NCBI GenBank assembly: GCA_016711105.1
Contig: JADJTO010000005.1
Span: 239,238-303,237, forward strand
DNA length: 64,000 nt
Direction: 5' to 3'
From: Micropruina sp.
GTDB taxonomy: Bacteria; Actinomycetota; Actinomycetes; Propionibacteriales; Propionibacteriaceae
Shown here: positions 46,843 to 55,600 of the stretch, piece by piece
How positions within the stretch are numbered: position 1 is the stretch's first letter
Layout: every line of letters starts with the position of its first letter
Position numbers and translations under genes: made by a program
Notes under the pieces: generated by a model
Databases searched by the model: none
What the model saw: the letters and a program-made list of their open reading frames with translations, nothing else
What the model was told of the DNA's origin: nothing

Positions 46843-47504
46843 CCAACACCCCCAACCCAACGGCCGGCCCGATCAAGGTGATGGTGGTCGATGATGACCC
46901 GATCGTCCGCGGAGCCCTGGCCAGCTACGTCGGGTCGGCATCCGATCTGGTGGTGGAAGTCATGTGCGCGGACGGGGCAGAGGCGCTGGCCGAGGTCCGG
47001 CGCCGACCGATCGATGTCGTGCTGATGGACGTGCGAATGCCGCAGATGGACGGGTTCGCCTCGACCGCCGCCATGGTGACCGCCTCGCCCGGCATCCGCG
47101 TGTTGCTGCTCACGTCGCTCGATCTGGAGGGGGACATGGTGAGCGCCCTGCGAGCGGGAGCCGGGGGATTCCTGCTGAAGAGCTCCAGCCCCGAGGTCTT
47201 CTTGGACGCCATTCGCACCGTTCATCGCGGTGCCAGCGTGGTGCCGGCCGGTTCGCTGACGGCGTTGATCGCCGAACAGGTTGTCGAAGCACCACCGGCG
47301 GACATCGGCCTGAGCGTCCGTGAGCATGAAGTCCTCGAACTCCTGTGCGCGGCGAAGTCGAACGCCGAGATCGCCGACGTGCTCGTCGTCTCCGCGTCCA
47401 CGGTGAAGAGCCATGTGTACGCACTGATGGCGAAATTGGGCGTCAGCTCGCGACTGAAGGCCGTCGTGCGTGCCCACGAGCTTGGACTCGTCCGAAAGTC
47501 GTAG
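46839..47504 (+). CDS. NarL/LuxR-type response regulator
   Basis: 221 residues, intact. Receiver domain KVMVVDDDPIVRGALASYV with phosphorylated Asp in VVLMDVRMPQMDGF and the conserved Lys in GGFLLKSSSP. The C-terminal LuxR helix-turn-helix is LSVREHEVLELLCAAKSNAEIADVLVVSASTVKSHVYALMAKL. It is the partner of the kinase whose stop it overlaps. Targets unknown; a 51-residue exported peptide ORF lies 105 bp downstream on the same strand. Confidence 0.9.
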   Translation: MTNTPNPTAGPIKVMVVDDDPIVRGALASYVGSASDLVVEVMCADGAEALAEVRRRPIDVVLMDVRMPQMDGFASTAAMVTASPGIRVLLLTSLDLEGDMVSALRAGAGGFLLKSSSPEVFLDAIRTVHRGASVVPAGSLTALIAEQVVEAPPADIGLSVREHEVLELLCAAKSNAEIADVLVVSASTVKSHVYALMAKLGVSSRLKAVVRAHELGLVRKS

Positions 47505-47608
47505 CCCCGCTCGGCGCAGCCCTCAAAGGTCATCCTTTTCAGCGACGCAGGGAGATTCCAAAAGAGCTAGTCTCAATAATGTAATGTCCCTAACCACGAA
47601 GAGGACCT

Positions 47609-47764
47609 ATGTCCCTGAGCTTTCTCTTGGCCAACGTGCTCATCTCTGTGTTGGTCGCACCCGCGGCCGCCATCGGTGTGGCGCTTCCTCAGGTTGCACC
47701 CGTTACCCCGAACGGAGACCTGCACTGCATGTTGATTCCGTTCTGGCCCGGCTGCCCTCGCTGA
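47609..47764 (+). CDS. Possible small exported peptide with two Cys at the C-terminus
   Basis: 51 codons from ATG 47609, preceded by GAGGA at the right distance. The N-terminal 30 residues are hydrophobic and signal-like (SLSFLLANVLISVLVAPAAA). The end is GDLHCMLIPFWPGCPR, with two Cys nine positions apart that could form a ring. It sits 105 bp after a two-component pair and before a strong hairpin. I infer a secreted signalling or antimicrobial peptide; no family match is claimed. It may be a chance ORF, as the region is otherwise empty. Confidence 0.4.
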   Translation: MSLSFLLANVLISVLVAPAAAIGVALPQVAPVTPNGDLHCMLIPFWPGCPR

Positions 47765-47912
47765 CGCTTGTGGTCCTTTGGTTCGAGTGAGACCTGCACC
47801 AAAGATGGGCTCGCAGTGTGGAAGTCCCAACTTTCGCCCGATGCGCCACGATTTTCGGGCTGAAAGACTTTGTCCCAGCAAGAACAGCCGACCAAAGCTA
47901 GGGGGTGGTGTC

Positions 47913-48053
47913 ATGAATAAGCAATCAGCCTCACGGCACACCCGAGCCAGGGATGTTACGTCGTGTGGAGCTGTCACCGCTCCTTCGGACGACCCCTCGG
48001 CTGACTGGCCGGTGCGCGGCGCTGGGGCTAGGCGCGGACGCGGCAACATCTGA
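47913..48053 (+). CDS. Doubtful 46-codon ORF
   Basis: ATG 47913 follows a GGGGGTGG stretch. The product (MNKQSASRHTRARDVTSCGA onward) is hydrophilic, Arg- and Pro-rich and ends RGAGARRGRGNI. No domain or signal. It is listed because it lies in a 756-bp region with no recognised gene (47505-48260) and just before the hairpin at 48073. Confidence 0.2.
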   Translation: MNKQSASRHTRARDVTSCGAVTAPSDDPSADWPVRGAGARRGRGNI

Positions 48054-48072
48054 GCGAGCCCACCCCCCAACT

Positions 48073-48106
48073 GGGTATCCCGGGCCTCCCCCCGCCCGGG
48101 ATACCC
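48073..48106. terminator. Very strong hairpin
   Basis: GGGTATCCCGGGC (48073-48085) pairs perfectly with GCCCGGGATACCC (48094-48106) around an 8-base C-rich loop. It lies between the peptide region and the end of cydC, which converges. No T tract, but the stem strength fits a terminator. Confidence 0.75.
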
Positions 48107-48260
48107 GGCCCCTCGGGGCCAAACCGGATCCACGTCCTAGCGGCCAACTGTGAGCGGAGTCAACGGCACGCGGGTGCTAAACGGCGAGCAACCCAGCCGC
48201 GGCACAGGAGCCGGGTCGACCGGCATCTCGGCAGCACGTGCGGGGAGACTGAGCTGTGCT

Positions 48261-49853
48261 TCAGTCGGCGGTGAGTCGGACCACCCGGTGGCAGCGCCGG
48301 ATCACCTCGGGATCGTGAGTGAGCACCAGCATCGGGGTCGAGGAAGCCGTGGCCCAGATGTCGTCCAGCAGCGCAGCCGCGGTGTCGGCGTCCAGATGCT
48401 CGGTCGGCTCGTCCAGGACGAACACCTGATACTGGCCCACCAGTAGCCGGGCCAACGCCACGCGGCGCGCCTCACCGCCGGAGAGGGTGGCCCCCAGCTC
48501 ACCGACCACGCGGGCGGGATCCAGGCTCAGGCCGGCCCTGGTCAGGGCGTCCACGACGTCGGCCGCGGAGGCGTCCTTGTTGCCGATCTTGACGTTCTCG
48601 GCCAGAGACGTGGCGAAGATGTGGGCATCCTGGGCCAGGTAGCCGATCCGTCCGGTCACCTCGACGATGCCGGATTGTGCCGGTATCAGCCCGAGGATGG
48701 TGGCCGCCAGGGTGGTCTTGCCGACTCCGCTCGGCCCGGTGATCGCCACGGCCTCGCCGGGGCCGACCTCCAGCGTCAGGTCGTCCAGCAGGGTCGGACC
48801 TCCCGGCCAGCCGATGCTCGCGTCACGAACGCTGACCCGCGGACGGGCCGGGGGATCGGGGCTGGCGGGCAGGTCGCCGGAACCGATCGGCTCGGCGAGA
48901 ACCACCTCCTGCACGCGGTCGAGCGCTGAGTGGGCGCGGGTCGCAGTCTGAGCCGCCAGGGTCAGAGTGCTGAGCACCTCGTGCAGCGCCAGCGGCGTCA
49001 GGACGAGCACCGCCAACATCACCGGCGGCAGCGAACCGGAGGCGACTTGGGGGCCACCGATGAGCAGCGCCGCCAGCACCGCGACGCCGGCGGCCAGCAC
49101 CTGGGCGCCGGTGGCCAGGCCGCGGATCCAGGCGCTCCGCGCTTCGCCCAGCCGCAACTCGTCGTCGATCGCAGCCATCCGGCCCAGGTGGATCGAGGCT
49201 GCACCGTAGGCGACCAGGTCGGGGGCCGTCCGGGAGAGCTCGTCGACCGCTGAGGCCAAGCGCCCGCGGGTCGGGACTGCGTCCGCGTCCGCCCGGAGCG
49301 AGGCCCGTTGCGCCCACCAGGGGACGAGTCCGCCGGCCACCGCTGCCGAGATCAGCAGCACGGCGGCGCTGCCGGGGGAGAAGACCCCAAGCAACGCGGT
49401 CGTGGCCACGATCACCAGGGACGCCGACACTGCGGGGACGACGACCCTGACCACGAGATCCTGAACCGCCTCGACATCGGCGATCACCCGGGTCAGCAGG
49501 TCACCTCGCCGGGTGCCGAGGAGGGTGGTGTTGGCCAGCCGCCGGTAGGTCTCGAGCCGGAGCGCCGACTGCATCCGCAGCGCCAACGAATGCCCGACCA
49601 GACGTTCGACGTAACGCAGGACTCCGCGGGAGATGCCGAAGAACCTGACCCCCACGGCGGCTACTTGCAGATACAGGACGGGAGGGTGCTCGGCCGCCCG
49701 GGAGAGCAACCAGGCGGCGACCCCCATCAGGGCAACCGAGGCGGCGCTCGCACCGAAAGCCAGACCGGTGGCACCCCAGCCGTGGGCGATCGAGCCGGGT
49801 TGCAGGCCGGCCAGCCAGGTCAGGCGTCGGCGTCCGCTCATGGTGGCGCTCAT
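48261..49853 (-). CDS. cydC: Thiol/haem ABC exporter subunit CydC
   Basis: 530 residues: six-helix membrane domain (LAFGASAASVALMGVAAWLLSRAA is the first helices) and an ATP-binding domain with Walker A TGPSGVGKTTLAATIL, signature GATLSGGEARRVALARLL, and Walker B VFVLDEPTEHLDADT. CydDC exports cysteine and glutathione and is needed to assemble cytochrome bd. ATG 49853 overlaps the cydD stop. Last gene of cydABDC. Confidence 0.88.
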   Translation of the reverse strand: MSATMSGRRRLTWLAGLQPGSIAHGWGATGLAFGASAASVALMGVAAWLLSRAAEHPPVLYLQVAAVGVRFFGISRGVLRYVERLVGHSLALRMQSALRLETYRRLANTTLLGTRRGDLLTRVIADVEAVQDLVVRVVVPAVSASLVIVATTALLGVFSPGSAAVLLISAAVAGGLVPWWAQRASLRADADAVPTRGRLASAVDELSRTAPDLVAYGAASIHLGRMAAIDDELRLGEARSAWIRGLATGAQVLAAGVAVLAALLIGGPQVASGSLPPVMLAVLVLTPLALHEVLSTLTLAAQTATRAHSALDRVQEVVLAEPIGSGDLPASPDPPARPRVSVRDASIGWPGGPTLLDDLTLEVGPGEAVAITGPSGVGKTTLAATILGLIPAQSGIVEVTGRIGYLAQDAHIFATSLAENVKIGNKDASAADVVDALTRAGLSLDPARVVGELGATLSGGEARRVALARLLVGQYQVFVLDEPTEHLDADTAAALLDDIWATASSTPMLVLTHDPEVIRRCHRVVRLTAD

Positions 49854-51538
49854 CGGCCGACCTCGATCACTCGGTCGGCTGCCGCCAGCACGGCAGGACG
49901 GTGGCTGACCACGACCGCGGTGGTGCCGCTACCGCGCAGGGAGCCCAACAGGGTCGCCTCGGCGGCGGCGTCCAGCCCGGCGGTGGGTTCGTCCAGCAGG
50001 AGCAGGCGGGCACGTCCGGTGTCGATCCGGAGCAGGGCCCGAGCCACCGCGACCCGTCGGCGTTCGCCGGCCGACAACCCTTCGCCGCCGTCACCGACCC
50101 GCTGCCAGGGGCTCAGTTCGGGGCCGCCCGCGCGATCCAGGGCTGACCGGACGGCTGCCTCGCCGGCTTCGGGGTCGCCGAGCCGGACGTTGTCGCCGAC
50201 CGTCCCGGTGATCATGCCCGGGTGCTGGCCGACGTAGGCGATGCCGGCCCGCCAGGCGTCCTGGTCGAGGCCGTGCAGCGGACGTCCTTCGACCCAGATG
50301 CCGCCGGAGGTGGGTTTCAGGAAGCCGATCAGGGCATTCAGCAAGGTCGTCTTTCCGCCGCCGCTGGGGCCGGTCAGGGCCACGATGTGCCCGGCGGTGA
50401 CCTCGAAGGACACCTGCTGCAGGGCCGGTGAGGCGGCCCCGGGATAGGTGTGCTCGAGGTCGCGCACCGACAGCAGGGCTCGCTCGCTGGGGCCCGGCTC
50501 GGCGGTCATGGCACCATCGGGCGTGTTGCTTGCGGGGGCGGCGTCCGGGTCGACGGGGGGATCGATCACGGCGAAAGCAGCCTCGGCGGCGGCCACCCCG
50601 TCCGCGGCATCGTGGTAGTGGACGCCTACCTGACGCACCGGGAGGTAGGCCTCGGGGGCGAGGATCAGGACGAAGAACGCGGTGATCAGATCGACCTCGT
50701 AGAAGACCACCCGGAAGCCCATCGCCACCGCGACGATCGCCACCGAGAGGGTGGCCAGCAACTCCAACACCATGGCGGAGAGGAACGAGATCCGCAGCGT
50801 GCCCATCGTTTCGCGCCGATGAGCCGCCTCGCTGCGGCGCAAACCCTCGGCCTGGGCGGTGGCTCGGCCGAACACCTGCAGGGTCGGCAGGCCCAGCACT
50901 AGGTCGGCGAAGTGGTTGGCCAGTCGGGTCTGGATCCGCCATCGCTTGCGCATCCGCGCCTCGGTCGTCCAGCCGACCAGAGCCATGAAGATCGGGATCA
51001 GCGGCAGCGTCACCACCACGATCAACGCCGAGGTCGGGTCGGCGATCAGGATCGCCACCGTGATGATCGCGGGCACCGTCAGCGCGAGCATCAGTTGCGG
51101 CAGGTATTTGGAGAAGTAGCCGTCCAGGGCGTCCAGACCTTGTGTGATCAGGGTGATCAGTGACGCCGAGGAGACGGAACTGTCGATCGGACGGGCCAGC
51201 CGGGCGGCCATGATGTCGCGGCGCAGGGTGGACTTGACCGCGGCGGCCGTCCGGTGGGCCAGCCACTGATTCCACCAGGCCAGCAGCCCCTTGGCGCCGA
51301 ACACTGCGGCCAGCAGCGGCACCGCCCAGGCGAGACTGCCGAGCTGCTGGGTTTCGAAGATGTCACCCAGGGCGTGGGCCAGCGCCCAGGCCTGGACGAT
51401 GGTCAGGCCCGCTGTGGCGCAGCCCACGAGGACCCCGAGAATCAGGTAGCCGCGAGTCGCCCGGGCGCGCTGCAGCAGCCGTGGGTCGATCGGCCCACGG
51501 CGGCTAGCCCGGGCGGGTGCCATCGGCGCCGCACTCAT
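49850..51538 (-). CDS. cydD: Thiol/haem ABC exporter subunit CydD
   Basis: 562 residues, ABC exporter half. Membrane domain with EGLRRSEAAHRRETMGTLR and FFVLILAPEAYLPVRQVGVHYH, typical of CydD. ATPase has Walker A TGPSGGGKTTLLNALIG, signature LSAGERRRVAVARALL and Walker B LLLLDEPTAGLDAAAEA. It forms a heterodimer with the product of the next gene. It lies about 117 bp downstream of cydB, past a hairpin at 51615 that may reduce its transcription. Confidence 0.88.
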   Translation of the reverse strand: MSAAPMAPARASRRGPIDPRLLQRARATRGYLILGVLVGCATAGLTIVQAWALAHALGDIFETQQLGSLAWAVPLLAAVFGAKGLLAWWNQWLAHRTAAAVKSTLRRDIMAARLARPIDSSVSSASLITLITQGLDALDGYFSKYLPQLMLALTVPAIITVAILIADPTSALIVVVTLPLIPIFMALVGWTTEARMRKRWRIQTRLANHFADLVLGLPTLQVFGRATAQAEGLRRSEAAHRRETMGTLRISFLSAMVLELLATLSVAIVAVAMGFRVVFYEVDLITAFFVLILAPEAYLPVRQVGVHYHDAADGVAAAEAAFAVIDPPVDPDAAPASNTPDGAMTAEPGPSERALLSVRDLEHTYPGAASPALQQVSFEVTAGHIVALTGPSGGGKTTLLNALIGFLKPTSGGIWVEGRPLHGLDQDAWRAGIAYVGQHPGMITGTVGDNVRLGDPEAGEAAVRSALDRAGGPELSPWQRVGDGGEGLSAGERRRVAVARALLRIDTGRARLLLLDEPTAGLDAAAEATLLGSLRGSGTTAVVVSHRPAVLAAADRVIEVGR

Positions 51539-51614
51539 GCAGTTCCCTTCAACAGATCAGCGGGGAGTGGGGTCTTCATTGTGCCCGGCCGGCCTAACGG
51601 CCCCCGGACACACG

Positions 51615-51646
51615 GCAGCCCGCCGTCCCGGTCGACGCCGGGCTGC
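51615..51646. terminator. Hairpin between cydB and cydD
   Basis: GCAGCCCG (51615-51622) pairs with CGGGCTGC (51639-51646), with a small inner GTC/GAC stem. Located just after the cydB stop; it could partly stop transcription and set the ratio of oxidase to exporter. Confidence 0.6.
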
Positions 51647-51655
51647 GAGTGAGGG

Positions 51656-52723
51656 TCAGGCAACCGGTGCTGGCTCCGGCACATCGTCGGGGATGTTCTT
51701 CACGCTGATCCGCTTGCGGAACACCCAGTACGTCCAGGCCTGGTAGGTCAGCACGATCGGCACGAAGATCACCGCCGCCCAGGTCATGATGCCCAGGGTC
51801 ATCGGGGTCGCCGAGGCGGTCAGGATGTTGAGCGGGGCATCCAGGGTCGCGGAGTTGTCGAAGCCCAGGTTGGGGTACATCCGGACGAAGATGCCGACCG
51901 CGATCGCCAACGTCGCCACGGTGGTACCGACGAAGGCCCACCCTTCGCGGTCCTGCTTGACCATCAGCCAGGCCGCGACCAGGCCGCCGGCAGCGAGCAG
52001 CATCAGCGCCCACCCGATCAGCCCGGTGCTGTAGGCCAGGTTCGACCAGAGCAGGAAGACAGCGCCACCACCGATGGCGGCCAGGCCGACCTTCTCGGCG
52101 AAGGCACGGGCCCGGTCGTGGATCGTGCCGCGGGTCTTCAGCGCCAGGAAGATGGCGCCGTGGAACAGGAACAGCGTCGGCAGCACCAGGCCGCCGAGCA
52201 GGGCGAACGGGCTGAACAGGCCGAAGAAGCCGCCGGTGTAGACGTGCACCGGGGACGTCTCGGCGACCTTGATCGGCAGGCCGATGATGAAGTTGGCGAA
52301 GCCGACCCCGAGCACCAGCGACACGATGAAGGAGCCGATCGCGGCGCACCAATCCCAGCGGTTACGCCAGACCGGATCCTGCCGCTTGACCCGGTATTCG
52401 AAGGCCAGCCCGCGAATGATCAGCCCGAACAGGATCAGGAAGAAGGGCAGGTAGAGGCCGGAGAACAAGGTGGCGTACCAGCCGGGGAAGGCGGCGAACA
52501 TGGCACCGCCGGCGGTCAGCAGCCACACCTCGTTGGCGTCCCAGACCGGACCGATCGAGTTGACCAGGACGCGCCGTTCCTTGTCGTTCTTGCCCAGAAA
52601 CGGAATCAGCATGCCGACGCCGAAGTCGAAGCCTTCCAGGATGAGGAAGCCGATCCAGAGCACGGCGATCAGGCCGAACCAGACCAACTGCAGGACGCTG
52701 GGATCCATGGCGAGAGGACTCAT
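51656..52723 (-). CDS. cydB: Cytochrome bd ubiquinol/menaquinol oxidase subunit II
   Basis: 355 residues, about nine membrane helices. WFGLIAVLWIGFLILEGFDFGVGMLIPFLGKND, then RRVLVNSIGPVWDANEVWLLTAGGAMFAAFPGWYATLFSGLYL, is characteristic of CydB, which pairs with CydA to form the quinol oxidase with high oxygen affinity. ATG 52723, 18 bp after cydA with GGAGAG before it. The C-terminal end is AYQAWTYWVFRKRIS. Confidence 0.93.
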   Translation of the reverse strand: MSPLAMDPSVLQLVWFGLIAVLWIGFLILEGFDFGVGMLIPFLGKNDKERRVLVNSIGPVWDANEVWLLTAGGAMFAAFPGWYATLFSGLYLPFFLILFGLIIRGLAFEYRVKRQDPVWRNRWDWCAAIGSFIVSLVLGVGFANFIIGLPIKVAETSPVHVYTGGFFGLFSPFALLGGLVLPTLFLFHGAIFLALKTRGTIHDRARAFAEKVGLAAIGGGAVFLLWSNLAYSTGLIGWALMLLAAGGLVAAWLMVKQDREGWAFVGTTVATLAIAVGIFVRMYPNLGFDNSATLDAPLNILTASATPMTLGIMTWAAVIFVPIVLTYQAWTYWVFRKRISVKNIPDDVPEPAPVA

Positions 52724-52741
52724 AGTGGTGTCTCTCCTTCC

Positions 52742-54247
52742 TCAGTAAGCGAAGGAGAGGACGTCGTCCTCTGCCTTGATCTCGACCGGAGCAACCTCGG
52801 GGAGCCCGAGCTTGATGTACTTGAGCAGCAGCCCCACCTCAACCACGGCCAGAGCGCCGTAGATGATGGTGTAGCCGATCATGCTGATCCACAACTCGAC
52901 CACCGTGACCCCAGGCGAGATGCCCGCGGAGACCGGCATCACGCCGGCCACGATCCAGGGCTGGCGACCCATTTCGGTGAAGATCCAGCCGAACGAGTTG
53001 GCGAACAGCGGCGCCAGCGGGGCCACGATCATCAGTGCCGTCCACAACGGGGTGTCCTTGGGCAGGCGCCCTTTGCGCAGCATCCAGAGCATCAGCACGC
53101 CGATGCCCATGGCGGCGAAGCCGAGACCCATCATCAACCGGAAGGACCAGTAGGAGACGGGAATGTTGGGCACGTAGTCGTCGATGCCGAAGGCGCGCAT
53201 GTTCTCGGCGTAGGCCTGCTGCAGCGGGTTGTCGGGGTTGACCAACTCGCCCCTGGCGTAGGCCTCCTTCAGAGGGTTGATGCCCTCAACTTCGCCGTCC
53301 CAGGTGCCGGTGGCCAAGAAGCTGAGCACGTTGGGGACTGTGAGCGACCAGATCTCCTTCGAGCCGTCGAGGCTGCCGATGGTGAGGATCGAGAACGGGG
53401 CACCGGAGCCGTCGCCGCCGGCGGTTTCGTACAGCGCCTCGGCCGCGGCCATCTTCATCGGCTGGTACTCGGTCATCACCTTGCCGGCCTCGTCGCCGCT
53501 GATCAGCAGCGCGGCACCGGAGGCGAGCAACGCCCAGGCGGCGAAGGTGGCGGCGAAGCGGTGCGCGGACTCGTCCTCGGCACGCTTGGCCGAACCGACG
53601 GTGTCGACCGACTTCTTGTTGATCTTGGCCAGGTGCCAGCCCGACACCGCAGCCACGAAGCCCGCGGCGGTCAGCCAGGAGGCCGCGATCGTGTGCGGGA
53701 AGGTGACCAGCATCACCGGGTTGGTCAGCACGGCGCCGAAGTCGGCCATCTCGGCGCGGTCGGTGACCGGGTTGTAGATGGCGCCGACCGGGTTCTGCAT
53801 GAACGAGTTGGCGGCGAGGATGAAGATCGCGCTCAGGTTGGTGCCGATCGCGGCCATCCAGATGGTCAGCAGGTGCAGGCCCTTGGGCAGCTTGTCCCAG
53901 CCGAAGATCCACAGGCCGAGGAAGGTGGACTCCATGAAGAAGGCCAGCAGAGCCTCGAAGGCCAGCGGGGCGCCGAAGATGTCACCGACGAAGCGCGAGT
54001 ACTCGCTCCAGTTCATCCCGAACTGGAACTCCTGCACGATGCCCGTGACCACGCCCATGGCGAAGTTGATCAGGAACAACTTGCCGTAGAACTTGGTCAG
54101 GACCAGGTACTTGTCGTTGCCCGACCGGTACCACAGTGTTTGGAAGATGGCGACGATCATCGACAGGGCGAGCGTCACCGGGACGAAGAACCAGTGGTAG
54201 ACAGTGGTGATACCGAACTGCCACCTGGCCAGGGTTTCCGGACTCAT
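52742..54247 (-). CDS. cydA: Cytochrome bd oxidase subunit I
   Basis: 501 residues, nine-helix subunit holding haems b558, b595 and d. RWQFGITTVYHWFFVPVTLALSMIV holds the first haem His, QEFQFGMNWSEYSRFVGDIFGAPLAFEALLAFFMES the conserved acidic helix, TFPHTIAASWLTAAGF another haem His, and GWIFTEMGRQPWIV the GRQPW block. It reduces oxygen to water with menaquinol or ubiquinol and generates a proton gradient. First gene of cydABDC, read away from the BlaI-like gene. Confidence 0.95.
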   Translation of the reverse strand: MSPETLARWQFGITTVYHWFFVPVTLALSMIVAIFQTLWYRSGNDKYLVLTKFYGKLFLINFAMGVVTGIVQEFQFGMNWSEYSRFVGDIFGAPLAFEALLAFFMESTFLGLWIFGWDKLPKGLHLLTIWMAAIGTNLSAIFILAANSFMQNPVGAIYNPVTDRAEMADFGAVLTNPVMLVTFPHTIAASWLTAAGFVAAVSGWHLAKINKKSVDTVGSAKRAEDESAHRFAATFAAWALLASGAALLISGDEAGKVMTEYQPMKMAAAEALYETAGGDGSGAPFSILTIGSLDGSKEIWSLTVPNVLSFLATGTWDGEVEGINPLKEAYARGELVNPDNPLQQAYAENMRAFGIDDYVPNIPVSYWSFRLMMGLGFAAMGIGVLMLWMLRKGRLPKDTPLWTALMIVAPLAPLFANSFGWIFTEMGRQPWIVAGVMPVSAGISPGVTVVELWISMIGYTIIYGALAVVEVGLLLKYIKLGLPEVAPVEIKAEDDVLSFAY

Positions 54248-54303
54248 GCGCAGAATCTACTACCCGGCGTCGTATGCTCCAAAGAACGGCTTAGGATAGT
54301 TCT

Positions 54304-54645
54304 GTGGCCGTCCTGGGAGAGCTCGAAGAGGCCGTCATGGACATCCTGTGGCGGGGTGAGCAGCCGCTCCCCGTCCGCGACGTGCAGGGTCTGCTGGCCG
54401 GGGATCGCGAGCTCGCCTACACCACGGTGATGACGGTGTTGGATCGCCTGGCCAAGAAGGGCGTCGTCCACCGCGACCTCGAAGGCCGCGCCTGGCTGTA
54501 CCGCCCGGCGATCAGCCGGGCAGACCTGTTCGCCGACGAGATCGTCGCCCTGCTCAACTCCGGGACGAAGCATCAGCGGCACGACGTCTGGGCGGCGGTG
54601 AACGCCAAGCTCGGGCATGAACTGCTGGAGGAGCCGGCGGAGTGA
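54304..54645 (+). CDS. BlaI/MecI/CopY family transcriptional regulator
   Basis: 113 residues. The winged-helix domain LGELEEAVMDILWRGEQPLPVRDVQGLLAGDRELAYTTVMTVLDRLAKKGVVHRDLEGRAWLYRP is a close BlaI/MecI match. A short dimerisation tail follows (DEIVALLNSGTKHQRHDVWAAV). The usual sensor partner, a BlaR-type M56 peptidase, is not present. GTG 54304 lies only 56 bp from the divergent cydA start, so it is placed to regulate cydABDC. The signal is unknown. Confidence 0.83.
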   Translation: MAVLGELEEAVMDILWRGEQPLPVRDVQGLLAGDRELAYTTVMTVLDRLAKKGVVHRDLEGRAWLYRPAISRADLFADEIVALLNSGTKHQRHDVWAAVNAKLGHELLEEPAE

Positions 54646-54715
54646 GTGACCTGGATCCCTGGCTCAGCTCTGGCGAGACTCCGGATTGCGGAGACCTCCC
54701 TGCAGCCCCCTGCCG

Positions 54716-55600
54716 CTATCGGTCGATCAGGCGTAGCCGCAGCTGATCCCCGGGTCGAGCTTGGGCCAGCGCGTCCGAACTGGCTTCGGTGAGCACGGCC
54801 ACCACTGGGTAACCGCCGGTGACGGGATGGTCGGCGCCGAAGATCAGCGGCTGGCCGCCTGCCGGCACTTGGATGCCGCCGCGGACCACGCCTTCACTGG
54901 GAAGTTCCCTGGTCAAGGTCTCTGCCGAGCGGGCCAGGGCGACGCCGCTGAGCCGAACGCCGACCCGATTGCTGTCGGCGGTGACCGTCCATTCCTGAGT
55001 GGTGAGTGCTGCGGGGTCGGCCAGCCAGTCGGCTCGCGGGCCCAGCCGTGCGTGCAGGACGAGCCGCCCCCCGGAGGCGGGTAGGCCGACGAGCTCGACG
55101 CCGGGAAACTCGTGATCGGGGGTGGGGCCCACGGGCAGGACGTCCCCCACGGCCAACGGCGCCGGTCCGATGCCGGACAGGGTGTCGGTCGAGGCCGAGC
55201 TCAGCACCGGGGTCACGATGAGGCCGCCGCGCACAGAGACGTAGCTGCGGAAGCCGTGGGCCGGTCGTCCTAGGGTGAGGGTCTGCCCGGGCCCGACGTA
55301 GAACGGCGCTTGCGGTGCGACTCGACGGCCATCGACCAGCGCGGCGCAATCGGCGCCGGTGAGTGCGAGCATCAGCGTTGTGCCCGCTCGCAGGCTCAGG
55401 CCGCCGAAGGTCACTTCGATCGCCGGACTGCTCGGCGGGTTGCCGACCAGGCGTCCGCCGAGGGCATAGGCGCCTCGATCGGCCGCGCCGGATCGGCTGA
55501 CGCCCAGGTGGGCGAGCCCGGGCCGTCCGAGATCGGTCAGCAAGGCGAGCGGTCCGGTGGCCAGCACTTCGAGACTCCGAGTCCTCGGTGGTGGGGTCAT
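54716..55600 (-). CDS. pxpC: 5-oxoprolinase subunit C (KipA-like)
   Basis: 294 residues from ATG 55600. LEVLATGPLALLTDLGRPGLAHLGVSRSGAADRGAYALGGRLVGN and IEVTFGGLSLRA are the family start, ending IFGADHPVTGGYPVVAVLTEASSDALAQARPGD. The domain is related to biotin-dependent carboxyltransferases. With PxpA and PxpB it forms an ATP-driven enzyme that opens 5-oxoproline to glutamate, removing a toxic by-product. ATG overlaps the pxpB stop (ATGA). Confidence 0.9.
   Translation of the reverse strand: MTPPPRTRSLEVLATGPLALLTDLGRPGLAHLGVSRSGAADRGAYALGGRLVGNPPSSPAIEVTFGGLSLRAGTTLMLALTGADCAALVDGRRVAPQAPFYVGPGQTLTLGRPAHGFRSYVSVRGGLIVTPVLSSASTDTLSGIGPAPLAVGDVLPVGPTPDHEFPGVELVGLPASGGRLVLHARLGPRADWLADPAALTTQEWTVTADSNRVGVRLSGVALARSAETLTRELPSEGVVRGGIQVPAGGQPLIFGADHPVTGGYPVVAVLTEASSDALAQARPGDQLRLRLIDR

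Noticed and set aside
52118..54430. 770-codon plus-strand ORF opposite cydA/cydB
   Set aside because: Low-complexity Glu/Gln/Gly/Asp composition, no motif, fully covered by two well-recognised genes on the other strand.
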